In this document: piece after piece, positions 8,651-16,501 of the stretch
Numbering within the stretch: the first letter of the stretch is position 1
Layout: the number at the start of each line of letters is the position of its first letter
Source: UBA6168 sp965222975
GTDB taxonomy: Bacteria > Bacteroidota > Bacteroidia > Chitinophagales > Saprospiraceae
Assembly (NCBI GenBank): GCA_965222975.1
Contig: CBDCVJ010000087.1
Coordinates: forward strand, 796,038 to 860,037
DNA: 64,000 bases
Direction: 5' to 3'
Program-made: the position numbers and the translations under genes
The notes under the pieces: model-generated
The model's input: only the letters and a program-made list of their open reading frames with translations
What the model was told of the DNA's origin: nothing
Database searches by the model: none

Positions 8651-9571
8651 CTATGTTTTTTTCTTTCCTAACATCCTATCCACAAAAGGGTAACTAAAAA
8701 CCACCGCCAAGATCAACACCACACCCAAATAAAACCCAGGCGATAATTCTTTATATTCTTCCAAAATAATCCAGGCGAGAAAAATCCCATATACCGGTTC
8801 AAGGTTTACCGTGAGGGAAGAAGCAAATGCAGTCAGGTGTTTTAATGCACGTAACGCCAATATCCACGTAAAAGTAGTGCAGCCCAATGCCAATATCAGC
8901 AAATAAATAAAATCTTTTCCCGACGGGATTAAATCCCCAATAGTATTAAAATCCATAAAAAACGGAATCAACAAACACAACACCAGCCACGCACTCGACA
9001 TTTCAATAAACGTAATGGAATAAGGCTCGGCCTTACTGATCCATTTTTTATTTAATGTACCAAAGACCGAAGCGAGAAAAGCAGAGAGTAGGCCAACCCA
9101 AATTCCAGTGTGCATGGAGGCATCCACACTATCAACGATGAGGGCCATGCCGGGTATGACGAGAAAGCCGAGAAATATTTCCCAATATTTAAATTTGGTT
9201 TTTAAAATAAGTGGTTCGATGATAGCGGTAAAAAATGCCGTAGTGGCCATGCACACCAAAGTAATAGAGGCGTTGGACAATTTAATGGCCCCAAAAAAAG
9301 TGACCCAATGCAGCCCGGTGAGTGCCCCTGCAAAAGCAAATTGCAGGATGGTCTTGCGGGGCAATTTTAATATGGTCCTGCCCCCTTTTACAAAAAACAC
9401 CAAGCTAATGCTTGTGATGAGTACCCGCCACCACACCAGCATGAGTGCCGACATCTGGATCAGGTCACCTAAAATGGCGGTAAAGCCCCAGAGAAAAACA
9501 GCGATGTGCAATTCAAAGTATGCTCTTTTGGTGGCACTCATGTGGTCGAGGGAAGCGGTCAGTGCAGTCAT
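8651..9571 (-). CDS. EamA/DMT-family membrane transporter
   Basis: 306 residues with about ten hydrophobic helices in two homologous halves (about 17-140 and 155-300), the plan of EamA (drug/metabolite exporter) transporters. Family cues include the opening AVFLWGFTAILGD, RVLITSISL and the second-half NLEPVYGIFLAWIILEE, where the NLEP signature is typical. It sits in the inner membrane; the substrate (metabolite, amino acid or drug) cannot be told. The start may be the first ATG (9571) or MSATKRAY ten codons later (9541). It ends 2 bp from the convergent thioredoxin gene, so the two genes share a terminator region. Confidence 0.88.
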   Translation of the reverse strand: MTALTASLDHMSATKRAYFELHIAVFLWGFTAILGDLIQMSALMLVWWRVLITSISLVFFVKGGRTILKLPRKTILQFAFAGALTGLHWVTFFGAIKLSNASITLVCMATTAFFTAIIEPLILKTKFKYWEIFLGFLVIPGMALIVDSVDASMHTGIWVGLLSAFLASVFGTLNKKWISKAEPYSITFIEMSSAWLVLCLLIPFFMDFNTIGDLIPSGKDFIYLLILALGCTTFTWILALRALKHLTAFASSLTVNLEPVYGIFLAWIILEEYKELSPGFYLGVVLILAVVFSYPFVDRMLGKKKT

Positions 9572-9745
9572 AACGGTATTGGGCTATTAGGTACTGGGGC
9601 ATCATGGTATTGAGGTATTAATTTATTGGAATTCAAAACGCAAATTTGTTATACCCACTTTATTACTGACCAAGTGTTTAAATAAATTTTAACGGCAAAA
9701 GAACAAAATGCGGATTGGATTGTCTTTTTTTGCGGCTGGTAAATA

Positions 9746-9885
9746 GTGATTAGTGATTCGTTGATTAGTGATTAGACATACACAAGCAAAGTTTTCTGTA
9801 ACCTATAAAATCCCCTATTCCCTTCAACTGTCTAATTATACTATTCGATCGTTTACTAATCACTAATCAACAAATCACTAATCAC
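9746..9885. repeat. Long-loop word-iterated inverted repeat upstream of peroxiredoxin
   Basis: Arms 9746-9775 and 9856-9885 pair over 30 bp with one mismatch around an 80-nt loop. The arms iterate GATTAGT words (CTAATCA on the other side). The distal arm ends 7 bp before the peroxiredoxin ATG, close enough to occlude ribosome binding when folded. Confidence 0.85.
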
Positions 9886-9892
9886 CTAAATC

Positions 9893-10360
9893 ATGGCACT
9901 CAAAACAGGCGACAAAGCCCCTAACTTTAAATTGTACAATAGCGAAAAAGAAGAAGTTTCGCTAGATAGCTTTCAGGGACAGAACTTAGTCCTTTTATTT
10001 TTTCCTCAGTCCTTTTCCAGTGTTTGCACCAAAGAATTGTGCAGCACCCGTGACGACATTGCCTTTTACCAAAACCTCGACGCACAGGTATTGGCCATTT
10101 CTGTTGATTCCATTTTTACGCTGGGCAAGTTCAAGGAGGATCAAAAATTGAATTTCCCCTTGCTCTCCGATTTCAACAAAGAAGTTTCACGGGCATATGA
10201 TGCTTTGCACGAAGACTGGATATTGGGCATGAAAGGCGTTTCCAAGCGTTCGGCATTCGTGATCGACAAAACAGGTGTCATTCGCTATGCGGAAGTTTTG
10301 GAAAATGCGGGGGAATTACCGAACTTTGACGCCGTTAAATCTACACTGGAATCTTTGTAA
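9893..10360 (+). CDS. Peroxiredoxin, BCP/PrxQ-like with Cys45 and Cys50
   Basis: 155 residues covering the AhpC/TSA thioredoxin-like fold. The peroxidatic cysteine is Cys45 in FPQSFSSVCTKELC, with Ser replacing the usual Thr of the PxxxTxxC motif, and a second cysteine at position 50 as in BCP/PrxQ enzymes that form an intramolecular disulfide. Later cues are VLAISVDS, FPLLSDF and KRSAFVIDKTG. It should reduce hydrogen peroxide or organic hydroperoxides with thioredoxin in the cytoplasm. The gene is followed 19 bp later by clpS on the same strand, so the two probably share a transcript. Confidence 0.92.
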   Translation: MALKTGDKAPNFKLYNSEKEEVSLDSFQGQNLVLLFFPQSFSSVCTKELCSTRDDIAFYQNLDAQVLAISVDSIFTLGKFKEDQKLNFPLLSDFNKEVSRAYDALHEDWILGMKGVSKRSAFVIDKTGVIRYAEVLENAGELPNFDAVKSTLESL

Positions 10361-10379
10361 AAAACTTCCAATCAAGTCT

Positions 10380-10691
10380 ATGCCTTACAATCCACTACTC
10401 CCAGACGAAGACATTGATGTGCTCCTCGAAGAGGAAATAAGCGACGATACCGGAACAGGTGAGCTATCTCAATTGATCGTTTACAACGATGATGTAAATT
10501 CGTTCGATTGGGTCATTGAGTGTTTTACCAAAATACTCAAACATACCTTGCAACAGGCAGAACAACTTTCCCTCATCATCCATACAAAAGGAAAGGCTAC
10601 TGTTAAAACAGCCCCTTTCAAAGAATTGAGGGCACCCAAAGATGCTTTGGTGGACAGAGGGCTGTCGGCGGTTATAGAAGAAGCAAATTAA
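10380..10691 (+). CDS. clpS: ATP-dependent Clp protease adaptor ClpS
   Basis: 103 residues from the ATG at 10380 (MPYNPLLPDED); a longer frame reaches into the peroxiredoxin gene but is unsupported there. After a disordered acidic N-terminus (1-35) comes the ClpS core with LIVYNDDVNSFDWVIECF, the Asn-Asp-Asp stretch that lines the N-degron pocket, then the helical region to GLSAVIEEAN. ClpS delivers proteins with Leu, Phe, Tyr or Trp at the N-terminus to ClpAP. The next gene encodes Aat, which attaches Leu or Phe to N-termini, so recogniser and writer of the pathway are adjacent here, separated by a terminator-like hairpin. Confidence 0.92.
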   Translation: MPYNPLLPDEDIDVLLEEEISDDTGTGELSQLIVYNDDVNSFDWVIECFTKILKHTLQQAEQLSLIIHTKGKATVKTAPFKELRAPKDALVDRGLSAVIEEAN

Positions 10692-10715
10692 GGTGTCAGT
10701 GCATTTCTTTTCTTT

Positions 10716-10748
10716 AGCGGGCAATTGGGTAATCCCCAATTGCCCGCT
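10716..10748 (+). terminator. Strong hairpin between clpS and aat
   Basis: 14-bp GC-rich stem (AGCGGGCAATTGGG at 10716-10729 with its complement at 10735-10748) and a 5-nt loop, followed by TTCTGTTCTT. A likely terminator of prx-clpS, or an attenuating hairpin ahead of aat. Confidence 0.75.
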
Positions 10749-10797
10749 TTCTGTTCTTAGTCCAAATCTTTCTTTTCTGTAAAATGTTGAGTTGAAA

Positions 10798-11493
10798 ATG
10801 CCCGTCTTTTTGCTTACTGATGATCCTTTTCTGTTCCCTTCGCCTGAAATGGCGAACAGCGAAGGCATTCTGGCAGTCGGAGGCGACCTGTCACCTGAAC
10901 GCTTGATATTTGCTTACCAACATGGCATATTTCCTTGGTTTACCGACAATGAGCCTATACTTTGGTGGTCGCCCGATCCGCGCTTTGTACTTTTTCCAAG
11001 AGAATTGAAAATTGCCAAAAGCATGCGGCCCTATTTCAACCAACAAAAATTCCAAGTGACTTTTGACAAAGCATTTGAGCAGGTTATCCGCCAATGCCAA
11101 AAGCCGCGCAAAGGTCAATGGGCTGGTAGCACTTGGATCACCAAAGGCATGATAGAAGCTTATCAGAGTCTGCACGATCTGGGCTATGCCCATTCAGTGG
11201 AAGTATGGGATGGGGAAAAACTGGTAGGGGGACTGTACGGGGTTTCCCTCGGCAAATGTTTTTTTGGGGAGAGCATGTTTGCCAAAACCAATAATGCTTC
11301 GAAATATGGCTTCATTGTACTGGTGAAAAAATTGGAGCAACTTGGCTTCCAACTCATTGACTGCCAGCAACAGACAAAGCACCTTGGCAATTTAGGAGCG
11401 AGAGCCATTGCCCGGTCAGCCTTCCTTGATTTTTTGAAAGAAAACGAAAATGAAGAAACGTTGGTGGGTGATTGGACAGCGCTGCATTCTTAA
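10798..11493 (+). CDS. aat: Leucyl/phenylalanyl-tRNA--protein transferase
   Basis: 231 residues from the ATG at 10798 (a TTG two codons earlier is possible). The family signatures are all present: GILAVGGDLSPERLIFAYQ and GIFPWF near residue 25-50, WWSPDPRFVLFP, GQWAGSTWITKGMIEAY in the middle, and GGLYGVSLGKCFFGESMF with LIDCQQQTKHLGNLGA near the end. Aat uses charged Leu- or Phe-tRNA to add Leu or Phe to proteins with N-terminal Arg or Lys, making them ClpS/ClpAP substrates. The location next to clpS strongly supports the call. The length is normal. Confidence 0.95.
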   Translation: MPVFLLTDDPFLFPSPEMANSEGILAVGGDLSPERLIFAYQHGIFPWFTDNEPILWWSPDPRFVLFPRELKIAKSMRPYFNQQKFQVTFDKAFEQVIRQCQKPRKGQWAGSTWITKGMIEAYQSLHDLGYAHSVEVWDGEKLVGGLYGVSLGKCFFGESMFAKTNNASKYGFIVLVKKLEQLGFQLIDCQQQTKHLGNLGARAIARSAFLDFLKENENEETLVGDWTALHS

Positions 11494-11564
11494 TATTCGT
11501 TGGGTGTTTGATTAAGATAGTTTTCAAATGCGGAAACGTTTAAAGATGGTAAATTGCCAATCAG

Positions 11565-11705
11565 CTATGAAAGCGGAGGCTTTTGCCCTTGATCCGCAGT
11601 GGCTGTCTTTTCTGTTCTTTGGACAATGGTAATTTCTAGCCGTTTGAGCAAAGAGAGTAATACTTCAAGACCAGGGAGATGTTTAATTTCCAATACAAGT
11701 TGCAT
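11565..11705 (-). CDS. Small 46-residue protein, antitoxin-like
   Basis: Open frame beginning MQLVLEIKHLPGLEVLLSLL and ending TAG at 11565. The pattern, a beta-strand-like start followed by an amphipathic Leu/Lys helix (LLSLLKRLEITIVQ), resembles the short antitoxin-like proteins common in Bacteroidota, but the C-terminus (TADQGQKPPLS) is atypical and no toxin gene adjoins it. It faces away from the broken gene that follows. Being so short it could be chance; the call rests on reading the pattern by eye. Confidence 0.35.
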   Translation of the reverse strand: MQLVLEIKHLPGLEVLLSLLKRLEITIVQRTEKTATADQGQKPPLS

Positions 11706-11769
11706 AATTTCATTTCTTACAAGGGTTAGGTAAATCTTCTCCAATCAATTCAACTTTTTTGATGAATGG

Positions 11770-12433
11770 GTGCCTTATGTTACATTTGAAAGCTTGCATG
11801 GATTTTCTTCATACAGGGCAAAAGTTGAAAATGATATTCAAGCATGGCTTGATTCGACACCTGCGGAATTGTTCAGTGCTTATGACGACCCCGATAACAC
11901 TTCTCCAGTGATGGATGAATCACAGAGAGCTTTATTAAATGAAAACGGCTTTGCCAAGGTCGGTGACGACACTTTGTCTTTGGATGATTGGACGGAGAAA
12001 CTACTATTGGACGATTGTGCCTTTTTGAGATCAAGAGATCATGAATTTGACCTCAATGATGATCCATTGTTGGTAAACCGAAGACTGTATGTAAGAATCA
12101 GAGTTGAGTCAGGCTTGATAACTTCCAATTTAAAAGGGGGTTATTAAAAACTACCGTAAGGTGGGCGGGAAATATAAGCAAAGAAGAGCTACTTTAAAGA
12201 TGGTGGCTAGTGGCAGTTCTTATAATGGAGACTGTGTTCTGATGCCACAGTATTGGAGCAAAACGAAAGATTATAAAAAGAAGAAAAAACGCAAAGCCAA
12301 TGCCCGTATTTGGCTGCTTTGGAGAGAAGCACTTGTTGATGCTACAGACCCAAGCTGGCCGGCCAATGCGTGCGTTGCACATGGTTATTGGGACAATGAC
12401 AACAAATATTACCCAGTGGGCTTGTTCAGATGA
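11770..12433 (+). pseudogene. Unrecognised protein split by a one-base frameshift at GGGGG
   Basis: Two frames read as one protein. The first (11770-12147, GTG start) runs from PYVTFESLHGFSSYRAKVE to TSNLKG, then shifts. The second resumes as VIKNYRKVGGKYKQRRATLK and ends at 12433. Removing one G from the run at 12136-12140 joins them without a stop. The first frame is open back to 11734 but lacks an ATG and a signal peptide, so the N-terminus may also be missing. The style (DPDNTSPVMDESQRALLNEN, then a basic KKKKKRK region and Cys/Trp residues) resembles secreted Bacteroidota proteins of unknown role. Its stop overlaps the next ATG (ATGA), showing translational coupling. Confidence 0.6.
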
Positions 12434-13920
12434 TTTTGGATATGCACAAGGAAATCCAGTTGTACTTATTGTTAATGGCAGCAGTTCTGCCCCAATTTAT
12501 CTTGGGGCAGAACTACTTAGGCATGGGGGGGCATGTTGCCCCACCGATTACAATCAGTAATTGTTGCAATTCCTATGTTGATGTGAAGCCCATATTGGCG
12601 CCTGCCTATTCTTTGTCGTACAAAAAGATATGGGGCAGGAAAAAAGGCGATAAGTGGTACTTGGAGGCTGGTGGCTATAAAATGGGGCTTGGCTTCAATT
12701 TTAAAAGATATTCCAATGATACTTTGAATGTCTGGACTGAATCAAATATTAGACATGTAGGGTTTCCTTCTATTTTTATAGGGGCGGGAAAGTATTTTTA
12801 CTTAAATAAAAAAAGAAGCCGTGCTTTTTCTGCCGGTCTGGACGGAGCCTTCCGCATTGTACATGACTATGGTGGGTTTTTCAACTCCCGCTTTGGTCTT
12901 ACTGAATCTTTGGATGACCACACTTTTCCTTTTTCCCTACGGCTAAATGCTGGGTACAATATCCATTGCAAAGTTTTCAGGCAAGTGCCAATCCATGTGC
13001 AGTTTTATACAAAACTGTCCTTTCAGGCAATCGCCAGAAGCCCCCAGTACATTGTTGACCCAATAACGGGCGAAAGGAATGAAGATGGGAAATACAGTTT
13101 GAACAATTCGGAACTGGGGGTGAAGCTTTACGCAGACCTTGGCAAGGAATACTACAAAATAGACTGGGAGAAAGAACGTAAAAAGACAAAGGTGAAAAGG
13201 ACAGGCAGGGCAAACATCAGGTGGTCGGTGGAAGGCCAGTTGTACGCCCCAGACCGAACCGAATATTATATTCCCCAAGTGCCAGATAGTTTTTCTTTGA
13301 AAGGTGTAAAAATCAGTCTGGCCAACCAGATCAATGTAAAATCGGAAGTGGTGCATTTCAAAAACCAGGACTGGGCAACGGTCTTCGCCATCGGCCTTGG
13401 CCAAACAAGCAGCACCACCCATTTTATAGCCCAGCCCGCTTTTACCCGGGACAGCCAATTGATAGACAACCCTACGGGCGGCCCTATTGGCTGGCACCTG
13501 ATACCAAGCCTTGGGCTTGCCCATAAACATGCTTTTGGGAAAAAACAGTTGCAGCATTCCCTTTCCGTTACACTGGTCATACCCATCACCAAAGAGGATG
13601 ACCTGATCATTATGGACGAGCGGCCCTTCCGTCTACTGCCCGACCATTCGCCCCACCTGTTGGATGGGGATATTAGCCATAGGTATGGCAGGAATGATGT
13701 ACTGTTCGGTCTGGAGTATCAACCTGAAATATTGTTCAGGATGGACAATCGGGTGTTCATGGGATTGGGCCTTGTTTTCAACTACAGCTGGGGCGTCATC
13801 GCACATGGAAGGGTGACAGTTGATAATGAGCAGACTCAATACTATGGAGGCATTACGCAGGGTTTTTCCAAGATAGGAATCACTGCAAGGGTGGGTTGGA
13901 ATTCCCAGAAGCAAATTTGA
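12430..13920 (+). CDS. Outer-membrane beta-barrel-like protein, unknown function
   Basis: 496 residues. It begins with a signal peptide (hydrophobic LLLMAAVLPQFILGQ) and continues with alternating aromatic/hydrophobic strands and many Tyr, Gly and Asn turns (for example FPSIFIGAGKYFYL, FPFSLRLNAGYNI, KIGITARVGW near the end), as in porin-like or OmpA-barrel-like proteins. The C-terminal halves of strands end in aromatic residues. It overlaps the upstream frameshifted gene by ATGA, so the two were expressed together. An alternative start is the second Met (12442). No family was recognised; the barrel is inferred from the pattern. Confidence 0.65.
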   Translation: MILDMHKEIQLYLLLMAAVLPQFILGQNYLGMGGHVAPPITISNCCNSYVDVKPILAPAYSLSYKKIWGRKKGDKWYLEAGGYKMGLGFNFKRYSNDTLNVWTESNIRHVGFPSIFIGAGKYFYLNKKRSRAFSAGLDGAFRIVHDYGGFFNSRFGLTESLDDHTFPFSLRLNAGYNIHCKVFRQVPIHVQFYTKLSFQAIARSPQYIVDPITGERNEDGKYSLNNSELGVKLYADLGKEYYKIDWEKERKKTKVKRTGRANIRWSVEGQLYAPDRTEYYIPQVPDSFSLKGVKISLANQINVKSEVVHFKNQDWATVFAIGLGQTSSTTHFIAQPAFTRDSQLIDNPTGGPIGWHLIPSLGLAHKHAFGKKQLQHSLSVTLVIPITKEDDLIIMDERPFRLLPDHSPHLLDGDISHRYGRNDVLFGLEYQPEILFRMDNRVFMGLGLVFNYSWGVIAHGRVTVDNEQTQYYGGITQGFSKIGITARVGWNSQKQI

Positions 13921-13946
13921 ATGGCTGAAAGTGGTGGTTTTTGCCG

Positions 13947-13990
13947 AAAAAGAGGCAACGTTATAATTAATGTTGCCTCTTTTTATTGTT
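13947..13990 (+). terminator. Intrinsic terminator after the barrel-like gene
   Basis: Perfect 13-bp stem (AAAAAGAGGCAAC at 13947-13959 with 13972-13984), 12-nt loop, T-rich tail. A-tracts on the other side could let it work in both directions. The rest of 13921-14245 holds only AT-rich sequence and the atp promoter. Confidence 0.88.
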
Positions 13991-14167
13991 TTCCATAACC
14001 TGCTTTTCATAGAATATAAAACGGTAAAGTGGTTTTTATCAAAACATCATTTTTATAGAAATATCCTGCTCGAAATATTTACTTAAAAACAATATGGCCT
14101 GTATAAGTATTTGGTTTTCAACCTTTAAAAAACATTTTCCAACAAAGGAAAAAAAAGAATGCCTGCG

Positions 14168-14198
14168 TTTTGAAAAGCCCCTGTAAATACTACCTTTG
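14168..14198 (+). promoter_or_regulatory. Bacteroidota-type promoter of the atp operon
   Basis: A -33-like TTTTG at 14168-14172 and a -7 element TACCTTTG at 14191-14198 (consensus TAnnTTTG), separated by 18 bp. Transcription would start near 14205, about 40 bases before the atpB ATG. Confidence 0.75.
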
Positions 14199-14245
14199 CG
14201 CCGATTTTCAAACAGGGGTCAAACAGCACCAAAAAAAAGATTTAG

Positions 14246-15490
14246 ATGCGCCGATATATCCTTAGTTTTATTTGTCTTTTCTTCTTTTCATTTACAGCAT
14301 GTACACAAGATCACGGAGCCAATCATAATGATAGCCATAGTGAAGAACACCACAGCAGTTGTGGCGATCTTGAAAAGCATGATTTTGATCCTGGAGCTAC
14401 CGCTTTCCATCACATTGCCGATCAGAACATTTATTCCATCGGTCCATTCCATATTCCACTCCCATGTTTCTTGTATGCTCCAGAACATGGCTGGTCAATT
14501 TTCTCTTCCGGTAAATTTCACGCCACCTCACACGGAAATGGCCATGTAGCGATCGACAAATATGTTTTGGTGGAAGGAATGGTCATGAGAATCAACGACC
14601 CAAGTTTCCCTGATGGTGAAGTAGAGGTGGAGGCTCATCCTTTCTGGGAAAAAGTCGCACAAGAAGATGGAAAGGAAAAAGATGTGGCTTTCATTTGTAA
14701 AGGTGGCCAATTGTACGAAACCGAGCAAAGGAGTACTGCTGATGGTGGATTGTTTGGCGGAGGCATCACTTCTTTCTACGATTTTTCATTGACAAAAAAT
14801 GTGGTCACCATGTTGATCATATTTGCCCTGCTGGCGTGGATGTTCCTCTCCATTGCAAAAGCTTACAAAACCCGTGACGGGATGGCACCCTCTGGCCTAC
14901 AGTCGTTGATCGAGCCAGTGTTCCTTTTTATTCAGGACGATGTGGCCAAACCTTTCCTCGGCCATAAATGGGAAAAATACCAGCCATTTTTGATGGCTTT
15001 GTTTTTCTTCATCTTAGGGCTCAACCTTTTTGGGCAAATTCCATTTTTTGGCGGTTCCAACGTGACGGGCAATTTGGCTGTCACCTTAGTATTAGCTGTC
15101 ATCGTTTTCATTGTAACCAATATTAATGGCAACAAGCACTATTGGGAACACGTCTTCTGGATGCCCGGCATCCCACCTATCCTTAAAATATTAATTATTA
15201 CGCCCGTTGAGATATTGGGCTTGTTCATAAAGCCTGTTACGTTGATGCTTCGTCTTTTTGCGAATATCACTGCCGGGCACATGGTAATCGTCATTTTTGT
15301 GGGCTTGATCTTTATGTTTGGAAAATCGGGTGAGAATGTCCCTGCCAGTCTTGGCACTGCCGTAGGTTCTACATTGCTTGGCCTGTTTATGATGGCCATT
15401 GAGTTGTTGGTAGCATTTATCCAAGCATTTGTTTTCACCATTTTGACTGCTTCATACATAGGAGCAGCCACCGAGGAAGCACATCATTGA
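14246..15490 (+). CDS. atpB: F-type ATP synthase subunit a with lipoprotein-like N-terminal extension
   Basis: 414 residues, long for subunit a (about 250-270 in many bacteria). The C-terminal two thirds hold the membrane helices, and the proton-path helix reads LMLRLFANITAGHMV with the essential Arg. The N-terminal ~180 residues start with a signal-like segment ending SFTAC, which could be a lipobox, followed by a His-rich stretch and a soluble domain (about 45-170) that would lie in the periplasm. Long a subunits are known in Bacteroidota. First gene of atpB-E-F-H-A-G; no atpI or atpZ is seen upstream. Confidence 0.95.
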   Translation: MRRYILSFICLFFFSFTACTQDHGANHNDSHSEEHHSSCGDLEKHDFDPGATAFHHIADQNIYSIGPFHIPLPCFLYAPEHGWSIFSSGKFHATSHGNGHVAIDKYVLVEGMVMRINDPSFPDGEVEVEAHPFWEKVAQEDGKEKDVAFICKGGQLYETEQRSTADGGLFGGGITSFYDFSLTKNVVTMLIIFALLAWMFLSIAKAYKTRDGMAPSGLQSLIEPVFLFIQDDVAKPFLGHKWEKYQPFLMALFFFILGLNLFGQIPFFGGSNVTGNLAVTLVLAVIVFIVTNINGNKHYWEHVFWMPGIPPILKILIITPVEILGLFIKPVTLMLRLFANITAGHMVIVIFVGLIFMFGKSGENVPASLGTAVGSTLLGLFMMAIELLVAFIQAFVFTILTASYIGAATEEAHH

Positions 15491-15583
15491 AAGAGTTTGA
15501 GAAAAATTGCCCCCAATCAATCAAACAATTAGCAATCAAACAATTTAACAATCATATTTTTTAATCATAAATTTTTTCAAATT

Positions 15584-15790
15584 ATGGGTGGTTCAATTGC
15601 CGCAGTAGGAATGGGTCTCGCAGCTATCGGAGCTGGGATCGGTGTTGGTCGTATTGGTGGTGACGCCATGACCGCTATCGCCCGCCAGCCTGAAGCCATC
15701 GGCGACATCCGTGCCAACATGATCTTGATGGCAGCCCTCGTTGAAGGTGCTGCTCTGATAGCGATCGTACTTGGTTACTTGGTTGCCTAA
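15584..15790 (+). CDS. atpE: F-type ATP synthase subunit c
   Basis: 68 residues: two membrane helices joined by the polar loop ARQPEAIGDIRANM. The N-terminal helix has the GxGxG packing motif (AIGAGIGVGRIGG), and the C-terminal helix carries the ion-binding Glu in MAALVEGAALIAI. No extra Gln/Thr set typical of sodium-binding rings is obvious, so proton coupling is expected. The c subunit forms the rotor ring and is needed in several copies per enzyme; a stable hairpin directly after the gene may help raise its yield over its neighbours. Confidence 0.96.
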   Translation: MGGSIAAVGMGLAAIGAGIGVGRIGGDAMTAIARQPEAIGDIRANMILMAALVEGAALIAIVLGYLVA

Positions 15791-15811
15791 TCAGGCCATT
15801 CCGGAAAAAAA

Positions 15812-15847
15812 GGATCAGTCACCCAGCGGTTGGCTGGGGGCTGGTCC
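15812..15847 (+). repeat. GC-rich RNA hairpin between atpE and atpF
   Basis: Arms 15812-15827 and 15833-15847 form a stem of about 15 bp with wobble pairs around GGTTG (GGATCAGTCACCCAGC with GCTGGGGGCTGGTCC). The following sequence (ACTTTTC) is a poor T-tract, so partial termination or mRNA 3'-end protection of atpE is more likely than a full stop. The 113-bp gap is large for this operon. Confidence 0.7.
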
Positions 15848-15903
15848 ACTTTTCACAGACACCTTACACAAATTCTCAATCTCGATATAAAATCAACTGT
15901 ACG

Positions 15904-16416
15904 ATGATATACCTTATAGATTTTACACCAATCAAACCAGACTTTGGTCTTCTCTTCTGGACTACTATCATTTTCCTTTTGTTCTGGTTCATCATTGGCA
16001 AATTGGCTTTCCGCCCCATTGCCGATGCCTTGAAAAAAAGGGAAGGCGACATTCAGGATTCATTGGATGAAGCCAAAAAGGCACGTCAGGAAATGGCCAA
16101 CCTCAAAGCAGAGAATGAAGAACTCTTGGCACTGGCCCGTGAGGAACGCTCAAAGATTTTGAAAGAAGCCAAAGAAGCACGCGACAAGATCGTCGAAGAA
16201 GCCAAAGGTAAAGCCAAGGAAGAAGCCCAGCGCATTGTAGCAGACGCAAAAGATCAGATCGAAAACCAAAAAATGGCTGCCATGATAGATTTGAAAAATC
16301 AGGTGGGCGCTATTTCTTTAAGTATAGCTGAAAAGGTAATCCGCAAAGACCTCGCTGGCAACGCCGAGCAGGAAGCCTTTGTGAATGGGCTGGTAGAAGA
16401 TATTAAGTTAAACTAA
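15904..16416 (+). CDS. atpF: F-type ATP synthase subunit b
   Basis: 170 residues: one N-terminal membrane helix (about 15-38, FGLLFWTTIIFLLFWFIIGK), the conserved hinge FRPIADALKKREGDIQ, then a long charged coiled coil (about 50-135) rich in Lys/Glu/Ala and a C-terminal segment that contacts subunit delta. Subunit b dimerises to form the peripheral stalk holding the F1 head against the rotor. Normal length and position between atpE and atpH. Confidence 0.95.
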   Translation: MIYLIDFTPIKPDFGLLFWTTIIFLLFWFIIGKLAFRPIADALKKREGDIQDSLDEAKKARQEMANLKAENEELLALAREERSKILKEAKEARDKIVEEAKGKAKEEAQRIVADAKDQIENQKMAAMIDLKNQVGAISLSIAEKVIRKDLAGNAEQEAFVNGLVEDIKLN

Positions 16417-16429
16417 TAAGTGAATGAGA

Positions 16430-16490
16430 GAATGACTGAATGAGAGAATTATTCGCTCGTTCATCCTATCATTCTCTCATTCAATCATCC
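16430..16490. repeat. Word-iterated inverted repeat between atpF and atpH
   Basis: Arms 16430-16449 and 16471-16490 pair over 20 bp with two mismatches. The flanks (16419-16500) iterate GAATGAGA/CATTCTCT words. It fills the whole gap, ending about 10 bp before the atpH ATG. Confidence 0.75.
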
Positions 16491-16501
16491 ACTCATTAAT
16501 A

